From Nannochloris sp. 'desiccata' (taxonomy: Eukaryota; Chlorophyta; Trebouxiophyceae; Chlorellales; Chlorellaceae): a stretch of DNA of 64,000 bases. The DNA is taken from the NCBI GenBank assembly GCA_019044685.2, contig JAGTXX020000006.1:1569501-1633500 (forward strand), written 5' to 3'. This document shows, one piece after another, positions 10,055 to 20,678 of the stretch. How positions within the stretch are numbered: position 1 is the first letter of the stretch; each line of letters opens with the position of its first letter. Position numbers and translations under genes: made by a program. The notes under the pieces were generated by a model, which was not told the origin of the DNA, did not search any database, and was given only the letters and a program-made list of their open reading frames with translations.

Positions 10055-12985
10055 TCACTTGCTAGCAGCAGCAGCAGTTTCTATTTCATCCAATGCTTGG
10101 CTACATCGCTGCAATAATCCACCTAGACTTCTATTGCTGGCAGTTTCTCTCAAAACCACATCCCTCAATAGCTCCCGTTTGGCCATTCCAAGAACACGAG
10201 GAACCCATGCACCAGAGTGTCCTTGTGCACCATCTTCGAGATCATTTGACCCAGGGGGAGGTCCTAATAAAGAGTCTGCCAATTCTCGTAACCTCTCTTC
10301 ATCTCCTGTCTCGGCCAGGCTACGAGCATACGTACCCAACCATGCTTTATATTCGTTGACCGACCCCAGCATCTCTGCTGCCATGAGATTGCATTCCGCA
10401 ACACCTCTCGCAAGTCGTTGCTGTGCAAGCGTCGCTGCTGCGCCACTGCCACCAACAAGACGAGCAGCAGGACGTCCCATGCCGCTCAACGCGTCAGCTT
10501 GGACGTCGGCCAGTTCACCTTGCCCGGGAACACGAGGCATGGGGGCAAATCGAGAGGTCGCGAATGAATCATCAACTACTCGAATCCAGGTACGTAATTT
10601 AGTGTGCCAAATATATGCATTGGCATCAGTCAGCGTCACTATAGGTACACAAGCACTGCTTGTGTTAGGTCTAGCATCACCATTATCACCACCGTCACTG
10701 CTGCTCCGTTGAGAGAGTTGGACATCTAAGACACCAGCTCCTCCTTCCAATAACGGTGCCAACTCCGCTTCCATAATCTCTTCTAGAGATACTGCATCGT
10801 AAAGTTTAATACGGCCAGAGGTACTTACTACGAGTAATCTGGTACCACTGCTCGTCATCAATGCGATACCTGCCCCAACTCTGAGAGGCGGTGCTGCTCT
10901 GCGTCCAGCAGGGGTGTGCAGTTGAACATGGCCGTCAGAAGTAGCGATGGCTGAGAAGAAAGGAGTGCCTGCTGCAGCGACAACAGCACCGGGAATCACA
11001 TCATGCCATTTGGGGGTGTCACCCTGGACTAGGCAAACTTCTGCATAGGCGCCTGCACGGCCATTGTCTTTATTAACAATTTGAAGTTCGTGAATGACTG
11101 GTGCAGATGCATCTTTACCACCGACACGTTTCTTATTGCCTATTGAAGGGATCAAAGGGGGCAGAGCGCCTAGGACGACTCTGTGTGAAGAGAAAGGACG
11201 GAGAGCCGCCAGTCTCAGAGCAGCCGCAACGGCGGTGGTGGGCAGGGCACCTTCGGCAGCTGCTGGGACGACTGCTGCTGCTGCTGCTGCTGCTCTAGCT
11301 TCGACTTCAAGACGAGGACGTTTCACACCCTGATTATTGACTGTAGCCAGTGCTCCTGCAGCTCCTACTGAAGAAGAAGGAGGCGACATTGTTTGTTCAA
11401 ATGCACCCCGTTTCCCCCCTGCAGCAGCAGCTTCTTGAACTGCCCCAAAGCCAGTCTGTGTGACAGCTCCAGTAGCTGCTGGGCCACCACCTAATCTCGC
11501 AGCAAGCGCTGCTAAAGGATCTGCACCTCCTCCTCCAACAGCAGCAACAGGAGCAGCTACAGCAACAGGTGGGAGGGGAGGTTTTCCTGCTGCCTGCTGC
11601 TGCTGCCTTTGCACCTGTTGTTGTTGTTGCTGCTGTTGCTGTCCTGCTACAGGAGCAAGCGCTGGTCTTGAACCATTCACCTTCTCTTCAAGCTCCAATT
11701 GCTCTGCACTCTCTGCAAATACCCTCTTTTGAGCCCTTCCCGTACTCGATCCGTAGAGCGCCTTCATAACCTCGCTCATATCCTCTGTTGTTGCTACCTC
11801 TCCAAGCTCACTTTTTTCAAACTGTAAACACGCCACAGTCCCATCTGAGGAACTCGCAAATAATGACATTCCATCTGGAGTCCATGCTAAATCTAGAACT
11901 TGACTTTTAAACATCCTTGAACCACAGAAAATTGGCCGGTTTGCAGAAGAAGCCCAGACAGTGACCCGTTTATCTTGTCCTCCAATAGCAAAGACAGCAC
12001 TGAGTTCTTCAGAAGGAGTTCCTCCGCCTAAAGGGGGCACTTTAAACAGCTTTGGATTAAAAGCAGTTGCTACAACAGCACCGCCATGGCCACTAACAAG
12101 TAAATAATCTTCTGGTTTGTCCCAGGATTCACGTGGTACTGCCACCGCAGCATGCGTAGCACCCTGGAAACTGTTCCCGGCAAGTAAAAACCGACCATCG
12201 GGGGACCAGCTTAATCTACAAGCAAAGGTAGCAGTGACCATCCGCTCAAACGGAGCGCTGATGGTGGCGACTAAAGACCAATCGTCAGTTCTCCATACTG
12301 CAACCGATCGATCCTCAGACATCGTCGCCAGATAGGTACCTACTGGATCCCATGCTACGCCTTTTACAAAGGACGTGTGTGCACGGAGGGTAGCTAGACG
12401 TGAGCCAGTAGCAGCGTCCCAAATTCCAACTGTTGAATCTAAGCTAGCAGTTGCAATGCGTGTATCGTCATGCGACCAGCCTAGATCTACTATATGGGAG
12501 CTATGGCCACGTAATATATGACGGGTACGCCAATTTTCTATGTTGGATTCCCCGCCAAGGACACCCCCACCTGCACCTGAACGCAGCTCAAAAATGCAGC
12601 CGATACCATCATCCGAGCCAGAAGCGAGATATTTGCCGGAAAAAGAGAATCTTACGACGTTGACCGGTCCATTGTGATCGGTCATTGTGGCGAGAAGTTT
12701 ATGGACCGAGGTGTTGTTCTCTTGGCGGGCGTCAAGGGCTGGGAGTAAGCTCCAGAACTTGACTTTGTGATCTGCACCGCCGGTGGCGAAGCGGGAGCCG
12801 TTCGGGTGGACATGGAGAGAGAAAATAGGATCCCCTGCGAGCAGTATCAAGAATAAGAGTCGTCAGATGAAGACTTCACAGTTGATTTGGAGTTCACAAA
12901 TGGAAAGAATAAAGAGCTCGTTAAGTGATCGATCACAATTGAACTCACCTCGGTGGGAGCACCACGGCAATTTATCAATTAACAT
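10055..12985 (-). CDS. HIRA: HIRA histone H3.3 chaperone
   Basis: A 37-nt first exon (12949-12985) and a long second exon (10055-12834), 938 aa. The short exon supplies a start segment (MLIDKLPWCSHRG) that runs directly into the DPIFSLHVHPNG core, matching the start of plant and animal HIRA. Residues 1-360 form a WD40 propeller with clear blade motifs (GGADHKVKFW, LDSTVGIWD, SEDRSVAVW). A low-complexity linker follows with a Gln tract near residue 400 and Ala tracts. The C-terminal part (about 580-760) is the HIRA domain. HIRA deposits H3.3-H4 independently of replication. The downstream reading frame is open to the stop. Its promoter side faces the KDZ transposon, whose insertion separates it from the MYND gene. 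Confidence 0.93.
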
Positions 12986-13270
12986 GATCGATGAGCTAGA
13001 AGTAAGCTTTATTATTGAATATCCATAGACGCTTGGCTTTAAAATGAAGAAATTCTCCTTTTCATTTTTTGCTGATCGCACACCGAGTTTTGATGAGCTT
13101 TACACACAAATAAAATCAGCGTAATTTCTGCTCAAGATTATGGAGTTACGTATTGTGCAGACTTTATTTGTTGTTAGCCAGCAAGGTGACCGAAAATGAT
13201 AGAGATTCTTTTGAACTTGGTGGAGCTCACTCAATACCCTACATTTCCACTCCCTCCTAGACCTTTTTTT

Positions 13271-13379
13271 CAGGTAAGTCACCCGATTAGAATAGCCGCT
13301 TCCCGGCTATCGAGAATAGCCATTTTAGAAACTCGGAAAAGCCTTTAAGCCAGGAACAGCCATTTTACGCACAGTTTTT
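13271..13379 (+). repeat. Left terminal inverted repeat of KDZ element
   Basis: 109 bases matching the reverse complement of 20098-20206 with three mismatches (left positions 13304, 13315 and 13362). It contains a potential hairpin (atagccg at 13292-13298, cggctat at 13304-13310) that could be a transposase binding site. Confidence 0.95.
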
Positions 13380-13414
13380 TGCATATAACCTTTTAAAATA
13401 CATTTCTAAACATA

Positions 13415-16400
13415 ATGGATAGCCTTGCAGCGCTGGAGATGGCGGAATTAACAGAAGAGCAAATTAGGAGGATTGAACAAGAAGTTGAGGATGAAGAAGA
13501 GCCTGATGCCGAAGAGGAAGCAAAATCGACAGGGGTTCCTCTTTCTCAGATCATATACAAGAAGGCCATCAGGTTGCGCAACCGAGCAAGGGACTTTGCT
13601 AAGAATTATAGAAACTGCAACATGGTTTTCATGGTTGGGAGTGCTTTTCGAGCTGCTCATTGGCATGTAGCCGATCTCCGTCAGATCAGCAACGATCCTG
13701 TGTGGGAAATTGCTTTGAGGGATTTTATTCAGGAATCCTTCCGTGAAAAAGATCGCAATCCAAGTGCACAGTTCATCGTTCCTGATGGCTCGAATTGCGA
13801 TCCAGAGGACCACAGCAAGGCCCTCAGCTTGGCTGTGGAAGAAGGGATATTCTCCCGCAAACAGTATGAGCTATTTTCCGGCATACTGCAGAAATTGAGG
13901 AAAAAGAGAGGTGCACCACTATTCAAACACTTCCTGCATTGATCTTGATCTCCGCTGCTCCCAGTTGTTAACTCGTCCCAGTGCCCCAATGTGCAGAGAA
14001 AAAAGCAAAGTTAAAGAACAGAAGGAAGCTTCCTGTTTCTTCTAATCAAGCCGGTCGTCCAGTCGCATCAAGAATGCAAGGAGAAGAAGACTTGTTATTT
14101 TCAGCTGATGGCGGCGAGAAAACTGGTATTGATGGAGGTATGTACCTAATTTATCATAGCTCGTGCACTACTATCACACAGTAACGTATTCGTTTATTTG
14201 TTTTGTTGTGATTTCTTGGAAACTTAATGCATAATTTTACTATTCTATGTTGCAGAGGAAGAAGGAGATTGTGCAACTTCTCCGGTAAGAGGTCCTCGCC
14301 CCCGCAGGGGCCAGGCACCACAGCTGGACCTCCAATCTGGTGAAGAAGCTGATGCTCTAGGTGAACAACAACCGGATTCAGCTGGAAACATTCCCTCGGA
14401 GCTTTTGAATGGGGGGCAAACTGGACACGAAATTGTTGCTGCAGCAGCAGTTGGAGATGTTGCCGAGAAAGACGCCAATGCCGTGGCAGCTCAGCCTACA
14501 GCAACTGGGCCAGTTGCTGAGGCCGGAGAGCATCCAGGTACAGAGAGTATGCTCCTAGCAAATCCATCTTCTGCCACTGTGATTACTACTGTGGGTATTG
14601 CTAGCGTTGCTGCGCCAGAAATGGCTGAAGCAGCTGGGTTACAAGAGCCAGCAGTCGCCGCTGCCCCTGCTGTGCCTGGTCCAAGTGCCCCTGTTGCAAC
14701 AACCAGGGCTGGACGAGAACAAAAGTAAGTTGTTCACATTAAATTTTTAATGTATTGCAGAGATTTGTTTTATTATGCCTTTCAACTTTCATTACTAATG
14801 CACTTTTCTATTTAAATTAATTTCTGCAGGCCAAACAGTAGGTACAATGATTTCGCCGCTGAAGTTGAAGAGCAACCCATTGCTAAGAAGCAAAAGTAGG
14901 AAAAGTATTGTATGCCTTTGATTTTATTGTATGTTGGCTATTGCACTAGCTGTACATGGCTGTAGCATCTCTAATTTAGTCTTCTCTAATTAATTTCTTT
15001 TTTTTGTGTAGGGTTCCTGCGCCAACCACGAGGAAAGAAAAATTGACCGATGAAGAGGTATGAATTCTTAGTATTTCCTTTTTGTTGTTGTTGTTGTGTT
15101 TCGTTACATAGGCTGTACTACCTATTTCCTGGCCTGGTGCACGTTTCCAGCTATTTTTATTGATTTTTATTTTCCACCTAATCTCTCCCATCCCCCGCTC
15201 CACCCCCCTTTGAGAGGCTCGGAAGGGTGGTGGTGTTAAAATTGAAGATCATAATTTCCCCTGAAACTTGGTGCCTAGGGGTTTTCGAGGGTGCTGAGTT
15301 TGCCTGTCTTGTTGTTTTTTCCTTTCTAGGCTGTTTTAGTCAAATAGTGGTGGTGGCGGCGGGATGCTCTTTTCTCGCTCTACCTCGGTATTTGCTTTTT
15401 GCCCGTTTTCAGCTTCGTTTTTTGTTACTACTACCTTTTACTATCTATTTCCTGGCTTGGTGCACGTTTCCAGCTATTTTTATTGATTTTTATTTTCCAC
15501 CTAATCTCTCCCATCCCCCGCTCCACCCCCCTTTGAGAGGCTCGGAAGGGTGGTGGTGTTAAAATTGAAGATCATAATTTCCCCTGAAACTTGGTGCCTA
15601 GGGGTTTTCGAGGGTGCTGAGTTTGCCTGTCTTGTTGTTTTTTCCTTTCTAGGCTGTTTTAGTCAAATAGTGGTGGTGGCGGCGGGATGCTCTTTTCTCG
15701 CTCTACCTCGGTATTTGCTTTTTGCCCGTTTTCAGCTTCGGTTTTTGTTACTACTACCTTTTACTATCTATCGCCTGGCCTGGTGCACGTTTCCAGCTAT
15801 TTTTATTGATTTTTATTTTCCACCTAATCTCTCCCATCCCGCACTCATGCTCATGATAAGTTGGTTGTTGCTTTGAAACATTTCTTTCTTTTCAACAGAG
15901 TTACTCATTCATGGTATTCCCTTCTTTTTGCCTGCAGAATGAACAATTGAAGAAATTTATTCTAGAGGCGCACGAGGAGAAGTCTAAAGCAACAAAAAAC
16001 GCCTCAGGGTACCGGCTCCTCGCCCGAACCAAGATGTTCAATGCCTACGCTACCGATCCTGAGCATCTTGCCCGTATCAAACGCGTGCTGCATACCGATC
16101 AAACAATCACCACTAAGGTGGAAAGCTTCTTTGGTAATGAAGGCACTGCTAGTGAGTACTCCAGGCAACACTTGCTGTTTCTTTTCTCTTCCCATCGCTC
16201 CTTCTTTTGCTAACTATTATTTGTACCTTCATTGTACCTTCACTTGTCTCTTGCAGGTTTCCCACACGTCAAGGAAGCTGCAGAGGCTAATAAAAAAGAA
16301 GAAGAAGAGGAAGCAGCTAAAGCTCAAGAGAAGAATGCGATTGGTTGCTTTGGCGCCCCTGGGCATGGCCAGACGGGAGTTGAATTGTTGAGTTGGATAT

Positions 16401-16603
16401 CTAAATTCAAAAATGCTTTCATGGAGAATACCAGCGAAAATGAATTCAAATTTAGACCTGGGGTGGAAGAGGCTCAAGTGCACGCTTTGGCGGATAGGGT
16501 AGACATGTGGATCGCGAACCACAAGAGTCCAAGCTATCTTCCCAGCTTTAAAAATTTCAAAGCAGACCTCCATTTAGCTTTCCAGGAAACTTTTGCCTCT
16601 TAA
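13415..16603 (+). CDS. Unknown cargo protein of the KDZ transposon (592 aa)
   Basis: I do not recognise this protein. Seven inferred exons, all phase-consistent: 13415-13910, 13997-14137, 14256-14724, 14830-14895, 15012-15057, 15938-16151 and 16257-16603. The N-terminus (1-60) is acidic (a DEEEPDAEEEA stretch). Residues 60-165 are a compact helical region with hydrophobic and Trp/Tyr positions (SAFRAAHWHVADLRQI). Residues 210-400 are Ala/Glu/Pro-rich low complexity with two short Lys-Arg patches suggestive of nuclear localisation. The C-terminal 190 residues are again compact, ending in a YLPSFKNFKADLHLAFQ segment. I see no catalytic motif, zinc finger or the HxD..H of TET/JBP oxygenases, which accompany some KDZ elements. 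The donor of intron 1 (GTGCAC) is weak, so that junction is the least sure. Its place inside the TIRs, facing the transposase, makes it an element-encoded accessory protein. Confidence 0.7.
15122..15842 (+). repeat. Tandem duplication, 323-bp period, in cargo-gene intron
   Basis: Two nearly identical 323-base units (about 15122-15444 and 15445-15767) plus a third partial copy of about 75 bases to 15842, all inside the 880-nt intron 15058-15937. The unit opens with a cctggcctggtgcacg sequence and holds a C-rich and a GTGGTGG-rich segment. It also creates duplicated open frames that lack ATG starts and are treated as noise. Confidence 0.92.
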
Positions 16604-16904
16604 CATATTGAAATTCTATTTATAACCATTAAATTAAGGTTTTCAATTTATCAAGAGGGATTTTAGCACCGTTAAAGTAGCTTTATAGCACTGTAAAGTC
16701 AAAGAATAGTGAAATATGTTTGAGAAACTCAGAAATGACTCACGTCCGCTGGTGAGTAGCTACATTTGCTTTTGTTTCGCCTTGCAAATCTGCATTTGTC
16801 ACGTAAAGTATTTAATTTCAAGTATCCAAGTGATTTATTCAAGTATTACAAGTCTAAAGACAAGTTAATAGTCATTAAAAGGAAAATCAAGCAAGAAAAA
16901 ATAG
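16604..16904. other. Spacer between convergent KDZ genes
   Basis: An AT-rich stretch between the cargo stop codon and the end of the transposase tail frame. I see no gene in it; it probably holds the polyadenylation signals of both genes. Confidence 0.4.
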
Positions 16905-19900
16905 TTACACAGGAGACAGTTTGCATTTTAACCGCTCTGTCGTCTCATTATGAATACACATTAAGCGGCTTTGCTCAATCGAATGCACAGCCAATTTCCC
17001 TTTCATAATACGGATCATTCTGTTATTTTCATATTTATCCTTGACTGGGACAGTATCCGACCTGTTGGCTTCGTTCTTTGCATCTATTTTAGATGTAAAC
17101 CACTCCAGTTTAGAGGCGACCAACTCTCGCCTCTCCTCGCACCAATTAAAAAGACGCACAACTTCCTTCTTTAACATCTCTACCTCTTCCACTGTACGCT
17201 GCAATTGATTTTGGCGGCGTGGTAGCGCAGGGCAAAGTGTCTTTGGGCAGACTCGCTGCCATTGGCCCCTGCCGGCAAGGTGCCACCATCTCCCTCCGGC
17301 CGGTTCCATGGGAAATTGCGGTTAAAAGCATCCTCTAACCGCTGAGCCGTCAAAGTGGTTCTCGGTGTGTCAGTTCCATAGGCTTCCCAAGTAAAATAAA
17401 ACTTCAACAATTCTCCAATGTTCTTTCCCATACTAGTTAAACGGACATTAGCTTTTTTGGCATTGTGACCGCTCTCAACACGAGGCATATTTTTTATCAA
17501 TACCGCTCTTTTGAATACCTGATTTTCAACGAGGAGAGCATATTCTTGCATAAAATGCTTGCTTAGCTCTTGTAAGGCAACCCTGTACTCTTGGCTATCC
17601 ACTGCCCAATCTGTCCCAAGCGGCAAGCCTAGCTGTGCCTGATATGTTGCCTTGAGACGCTTCAATCTCTGCTTTTTAGTATCGTCAGTGACAGCACCAT
17701 GCGCATGTATATCTGTGTTCCTGGGCATCAACAGTGGATACATACCTTTATCTTCATCCATATTATCCAATGAACGCAGCTTCAGCAGCACTTCAACATA
17801 TTTTGCACCGACACTCAAAGCAGCAGCAGGGGCCGTAGTGGAGGAGTCCAAGAATGGCAAAGCAGCCTCAAGGTCTTTAACCCCATGGGTTGCTGCTCAG
17901 CTTTCAAGTTAAAGATATCATTTTTAAATTCGTCTGCATGAGACAGCAAGTGTGGAGGAAGAAAGTCAGAAAAGCAAAATCAACAAAAAAATAAAATAAA
18001 AAACCTGACGGCAGCAGAAAATCTAAAAGCACATCAGAAACGGCAAAGATGCGAAATACTCACCAACTTTTGTGTCTATTCTTGCTATTCGATCTGCCAG
18101 CATGGCAGGGAAACGCTCCTGCTTGCGCAGAGAGAGCAACCAAAGAAGACAGTTGTAATTATCCCACCAATGAGCACGCGTCATGTACCTGGCAATCTTG
18201 AAAAAAGGCTTAATTTCTGACCACAGAACTTCAGTTTGTTCCCCAACCCTTCTACCAACTCCTGCTGCATAAAGTGCACTATACACTAGCTGACATGCAT
18301 GATTATGGTCAAAAGCATGCATCATAGGTAACAACATGTTAATGTCGTCAGCAGAAATTGGGAAGATGTCTTCCTTACTTAATTTATCAATCAATGCCTT
18401 GAAACGTCCACGATAGCGGCACATCAAGTCCAGGTACACATCCTTGGTATCGGGTCTGGTACGTAATAAGTATTCCAGAAGTACATCATAGTAGTGGTGG
18501 TTCTCGGGCGTTGTCATTGGAATACAACACCCCAAGCCAGGAAATATGTGAGGGCATACGATAGCTACAGTTCCCACGATGTCCATTTCACCGCGCTTCT
18601 GTTTTATGGATTCTCTGTTGCAGTGGAGCGCTGTAGTACATGGCCCCTCCTCTCCAGCAGCAGCAGCGGCAGCGGCTTTAGCACCTCTTTCAGCATTTTT
18701 AGCCAGAGCACCAGACTCGGTTTCATCCATAATCTGCTGAGCAGCCTCCCCCAAAAACAAGGACGTCGTAGGCTTAATGCCATTTTGCCTTCTCCCAGCA
18801 GCGGCGAACCTATCAGCAGCATTCATAGCATCTGTCATGACGCTCAGGCGGACAGGTGGAACAGGGGTGCCTACAAAAAGAAAAAGGGCGATCAAGGAAG
18901 AGAAGTAAACGACCAATATATATTAACTGCATGTTATTATGTTTATAGGGTTGGAAGAACACGTGGACAGCTGAATTGCAGTTCAATGTAGACTAGTTAA
19001 ATGTTTGCAGAAACACTCACCATCAGTTAATGCTTCTCTATTGCTCTTGGAACAAGTTGGGCAGTACGCAAACGGGTCTTGACCAACTAATTTCATTTCA
19101 TGGGCCTTGTGTTCTACTTTCCAAGCCTCCAAATCGGCAGTTATGAGCTGTGCTGGCTTGAGGGTGCAAGAAATGAGGGATCCGTCGTCGGCCGTGAATG
19201 TACTACCTTGAGGGTCAAATCTCCTATCGCTGTTACTCAGAGCATGAACAAACGCTGCATGGATTGAATGAAAAATGCTTAGGATAGGGTAATGTAAAGT
19301 AAAGCTCAGTCATTTTAAAATAATCAGCAAATAAAAAGTTAATCTCCAACAAGGTGGGGGCGTTGGATTACGGAAGGGTTATTTAGGGTAAGAAGCTTAC
19401 CATTAGCAGATAGGCCATTGTTCTTATGCAGATCCCGGAAAAAATGCACTACAGATCTCCTTATCCATGTTTGACAGTGCTCAGTTGCAGTAGTAGGAAC
19501 ACAGTCCACTGCGTAGGGGTGAACAGTGACTCTCATTTTGCATTGGCGGCATTGGTAAACTGGAATCTTTAAAGCGCAGTGATGGTCAAAATCCACGACA
19601 ATAACTACATTATGCCCGCCCGATAATAAACAATTTTCTCCTTCACCACAATTGGTGAGAAGGCAACAAGGGTGGTCCCTGCAAGCATTTTCGAAGGCTT
19701 GCTCAACTCTCGATTGATGATCTTCTGCGTGCGATTTATTTATGGTAACCGTGTGCTGTGCTGCCTCCGCGAACTGTATCAAGTATTCATCTATATTTGC
19801 GTCACGTCTATCATCGAAATCTTTCGCCTCCCTCGTAATTCTTTCCAAATAATCTCTGTTGCCAGCGGTCTTCTGCGTCTTGGGCTTTGTCTGGCTGCCC

Positions 19901-20013
19901 TGAGACACGCCGTAGGACCTTTTGGTGCCATTTCGAGCACCTGGAGGTGCTTGATGAGGCCTTGCAGCCCTCCTCTCTGGAGCCCTGTCCTCGCCCAATT
20001 CAAATCCCACCAC
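16905..20013 (-). CDS. KDZ (Kyakuja-Dileera-Zisupton) transposase, probably damaged
   Basis: Inferred exons 19401-20013, 19021-19254, 18064-18870 and 17180-17892 give about 788 aa in one frame. Exon 1 holds an N-terminal cysteine cluster (CRQC motif and spaced Cys/His). A CPTC knuckle is followed by the first catalytic Asp in MTDAMN (codon 18830-18832). An AIVCPHIFPG stretch precedes the second Asp in YLDLMCRYRGRF (codon 18428-18430). The DHNHACQLVY motif precedes the GEQTEVLW box, with the putative catalytic Glu near 18230-18241. These are the RNase H-fold signatures of KDZ transposases. Oddities: no in-frame ATG at the 5' end (the open frame starts at a GTG) and a frame change near 17180-17210, after which another frame carries a plausible coiled-coil tail to 16905. 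Either an unseen splice or a frameshift is responsible. No repaired product is assumed. Confidence 0.85.
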
Positions 20014-20097
20014 TCAACCAACAGCGCAAGTTGGCCAACTCTGGCAGTTTGAGGCCTTTAAATTAGATGTAACATGTCTAAATGAATGAATGATATT

Positions 20098-20206
20098 AAA
20101 AACTGTGCGTAAAACGGCTGTTCCTGGCTTAAAGGCTTTTCCGAGTTTCTAAAATGGCTATCCTCGATAGCCTGGAAGCGGCTATTCTAATCGGGTGACT
20201 TACCTG
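20098..20206 (-). repeat. Right terminal inverted repeat of KDZ element
   Basis: The inverted partner of 13271-13379, 106 of 109 positions identical. The transposase open frame begins about 85 bases inward, so this TIR probably includes its promoter. Confidence 0.95.
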
Positions 20207-20678
20207 TTTTTTTTTTTTTTTCCACTCCCGGAAGCCAAATTATGAAATACCCTACATACCCTAATACCCTACATACCTACACACCCTACACACCCTACAT
20301 ACCCTACATACAAAATATGCCCTAATACACTACAAAATATACCCTAATACCCTACATAGAAAATATGTAGCCCCGCAGGCGGGAGTGGAAAATTTGCTAC
20401 GAGGGAGTGGAAAAATATGCTGCCTCACTCAGTGACTGAGCAAGATTTAAATTGTTGACAAAATTACCGGTTGTCCAACTCCACGGTGCCTTTTACTAAT
20501 AATTGTAAACAGTGAAACCTGTAAACTAGAATCAACAAAAGTGCAGACGCAATTGTTCATCCAGTTGGGTGATTGCCGTAAGATAGATTCCTGAGCCTCA
20601 ACAATTCAAGACCGTTTGGCATTTATTTTAAGCCTTCTATACTCAACTAGCCTCTGTTATAGAGTTGGGTTTCGGAAA
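20207..20678. other. Transposon flank with ACCCTACAT repeats and inverted GGGAGTGGAAA motifs
   Basis: T15 at the transposon junction is followed by an imperfect short-period array of ACCCTACAT/ACCCTAAT words (about 20248-20360). Inverted copies of a tttccactccc motif surround it (about 20219-20229 against 20381-20391, and 13244-13256 on the other side of the transposon against gagggagtggaaa at 20401-20413). The remaining 250 bases are the upstream region of the MYND gene. Confidence 0.7.

Larger units (their letters stand above)
13271..20206. mobile_element. KDZ-family DNA transposon with TIRs and an unknown cargo gene
   Basis: A 6,936-bp element bounded by 109-bp terminal inverted repeats (13271-13379 and 20098-20206, 106/109 identical) that begin CAGGTAAGTCACCCG at both ends. 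It carries two multi-exon genes transcribed inward from the TIRs: an unknown 592-aa protein (plus strand) and a Kyakuja-Dileera-Zisupton transposase (minus strand). Both ends abut T runs (T7 on the left, 13264-13270; T15 on the right, 20207-20221), so a target-site duplication of Ts up to about 7-8 bp is possible but cannot be proven in a homopolymer. The high TIR identity suggests recent activity. A TATAA at 13384-13388, just inside the left TIR and about 30 bases from the cargo ATG, fits TIR-driven expression. Confidence 0.92.

Noticed and set aside
15227..15876. Two nearly identical hydrophobic open frames
   Set aside because: They start at non-ATG codons and are copies of the tandem 323-bp repeat inside the cargo intron.
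13415..16603. TET/JBP dioxygenase as KDZ cargo
   Set aside because: No HxD with a downstream His/Arg pattern is seen in the translated exons.
20248..20360. Repeated words considered as a CRISPR-like array
   Set aside because: The units are short, degenerate and unspaced, and the genome is eukaryotic.
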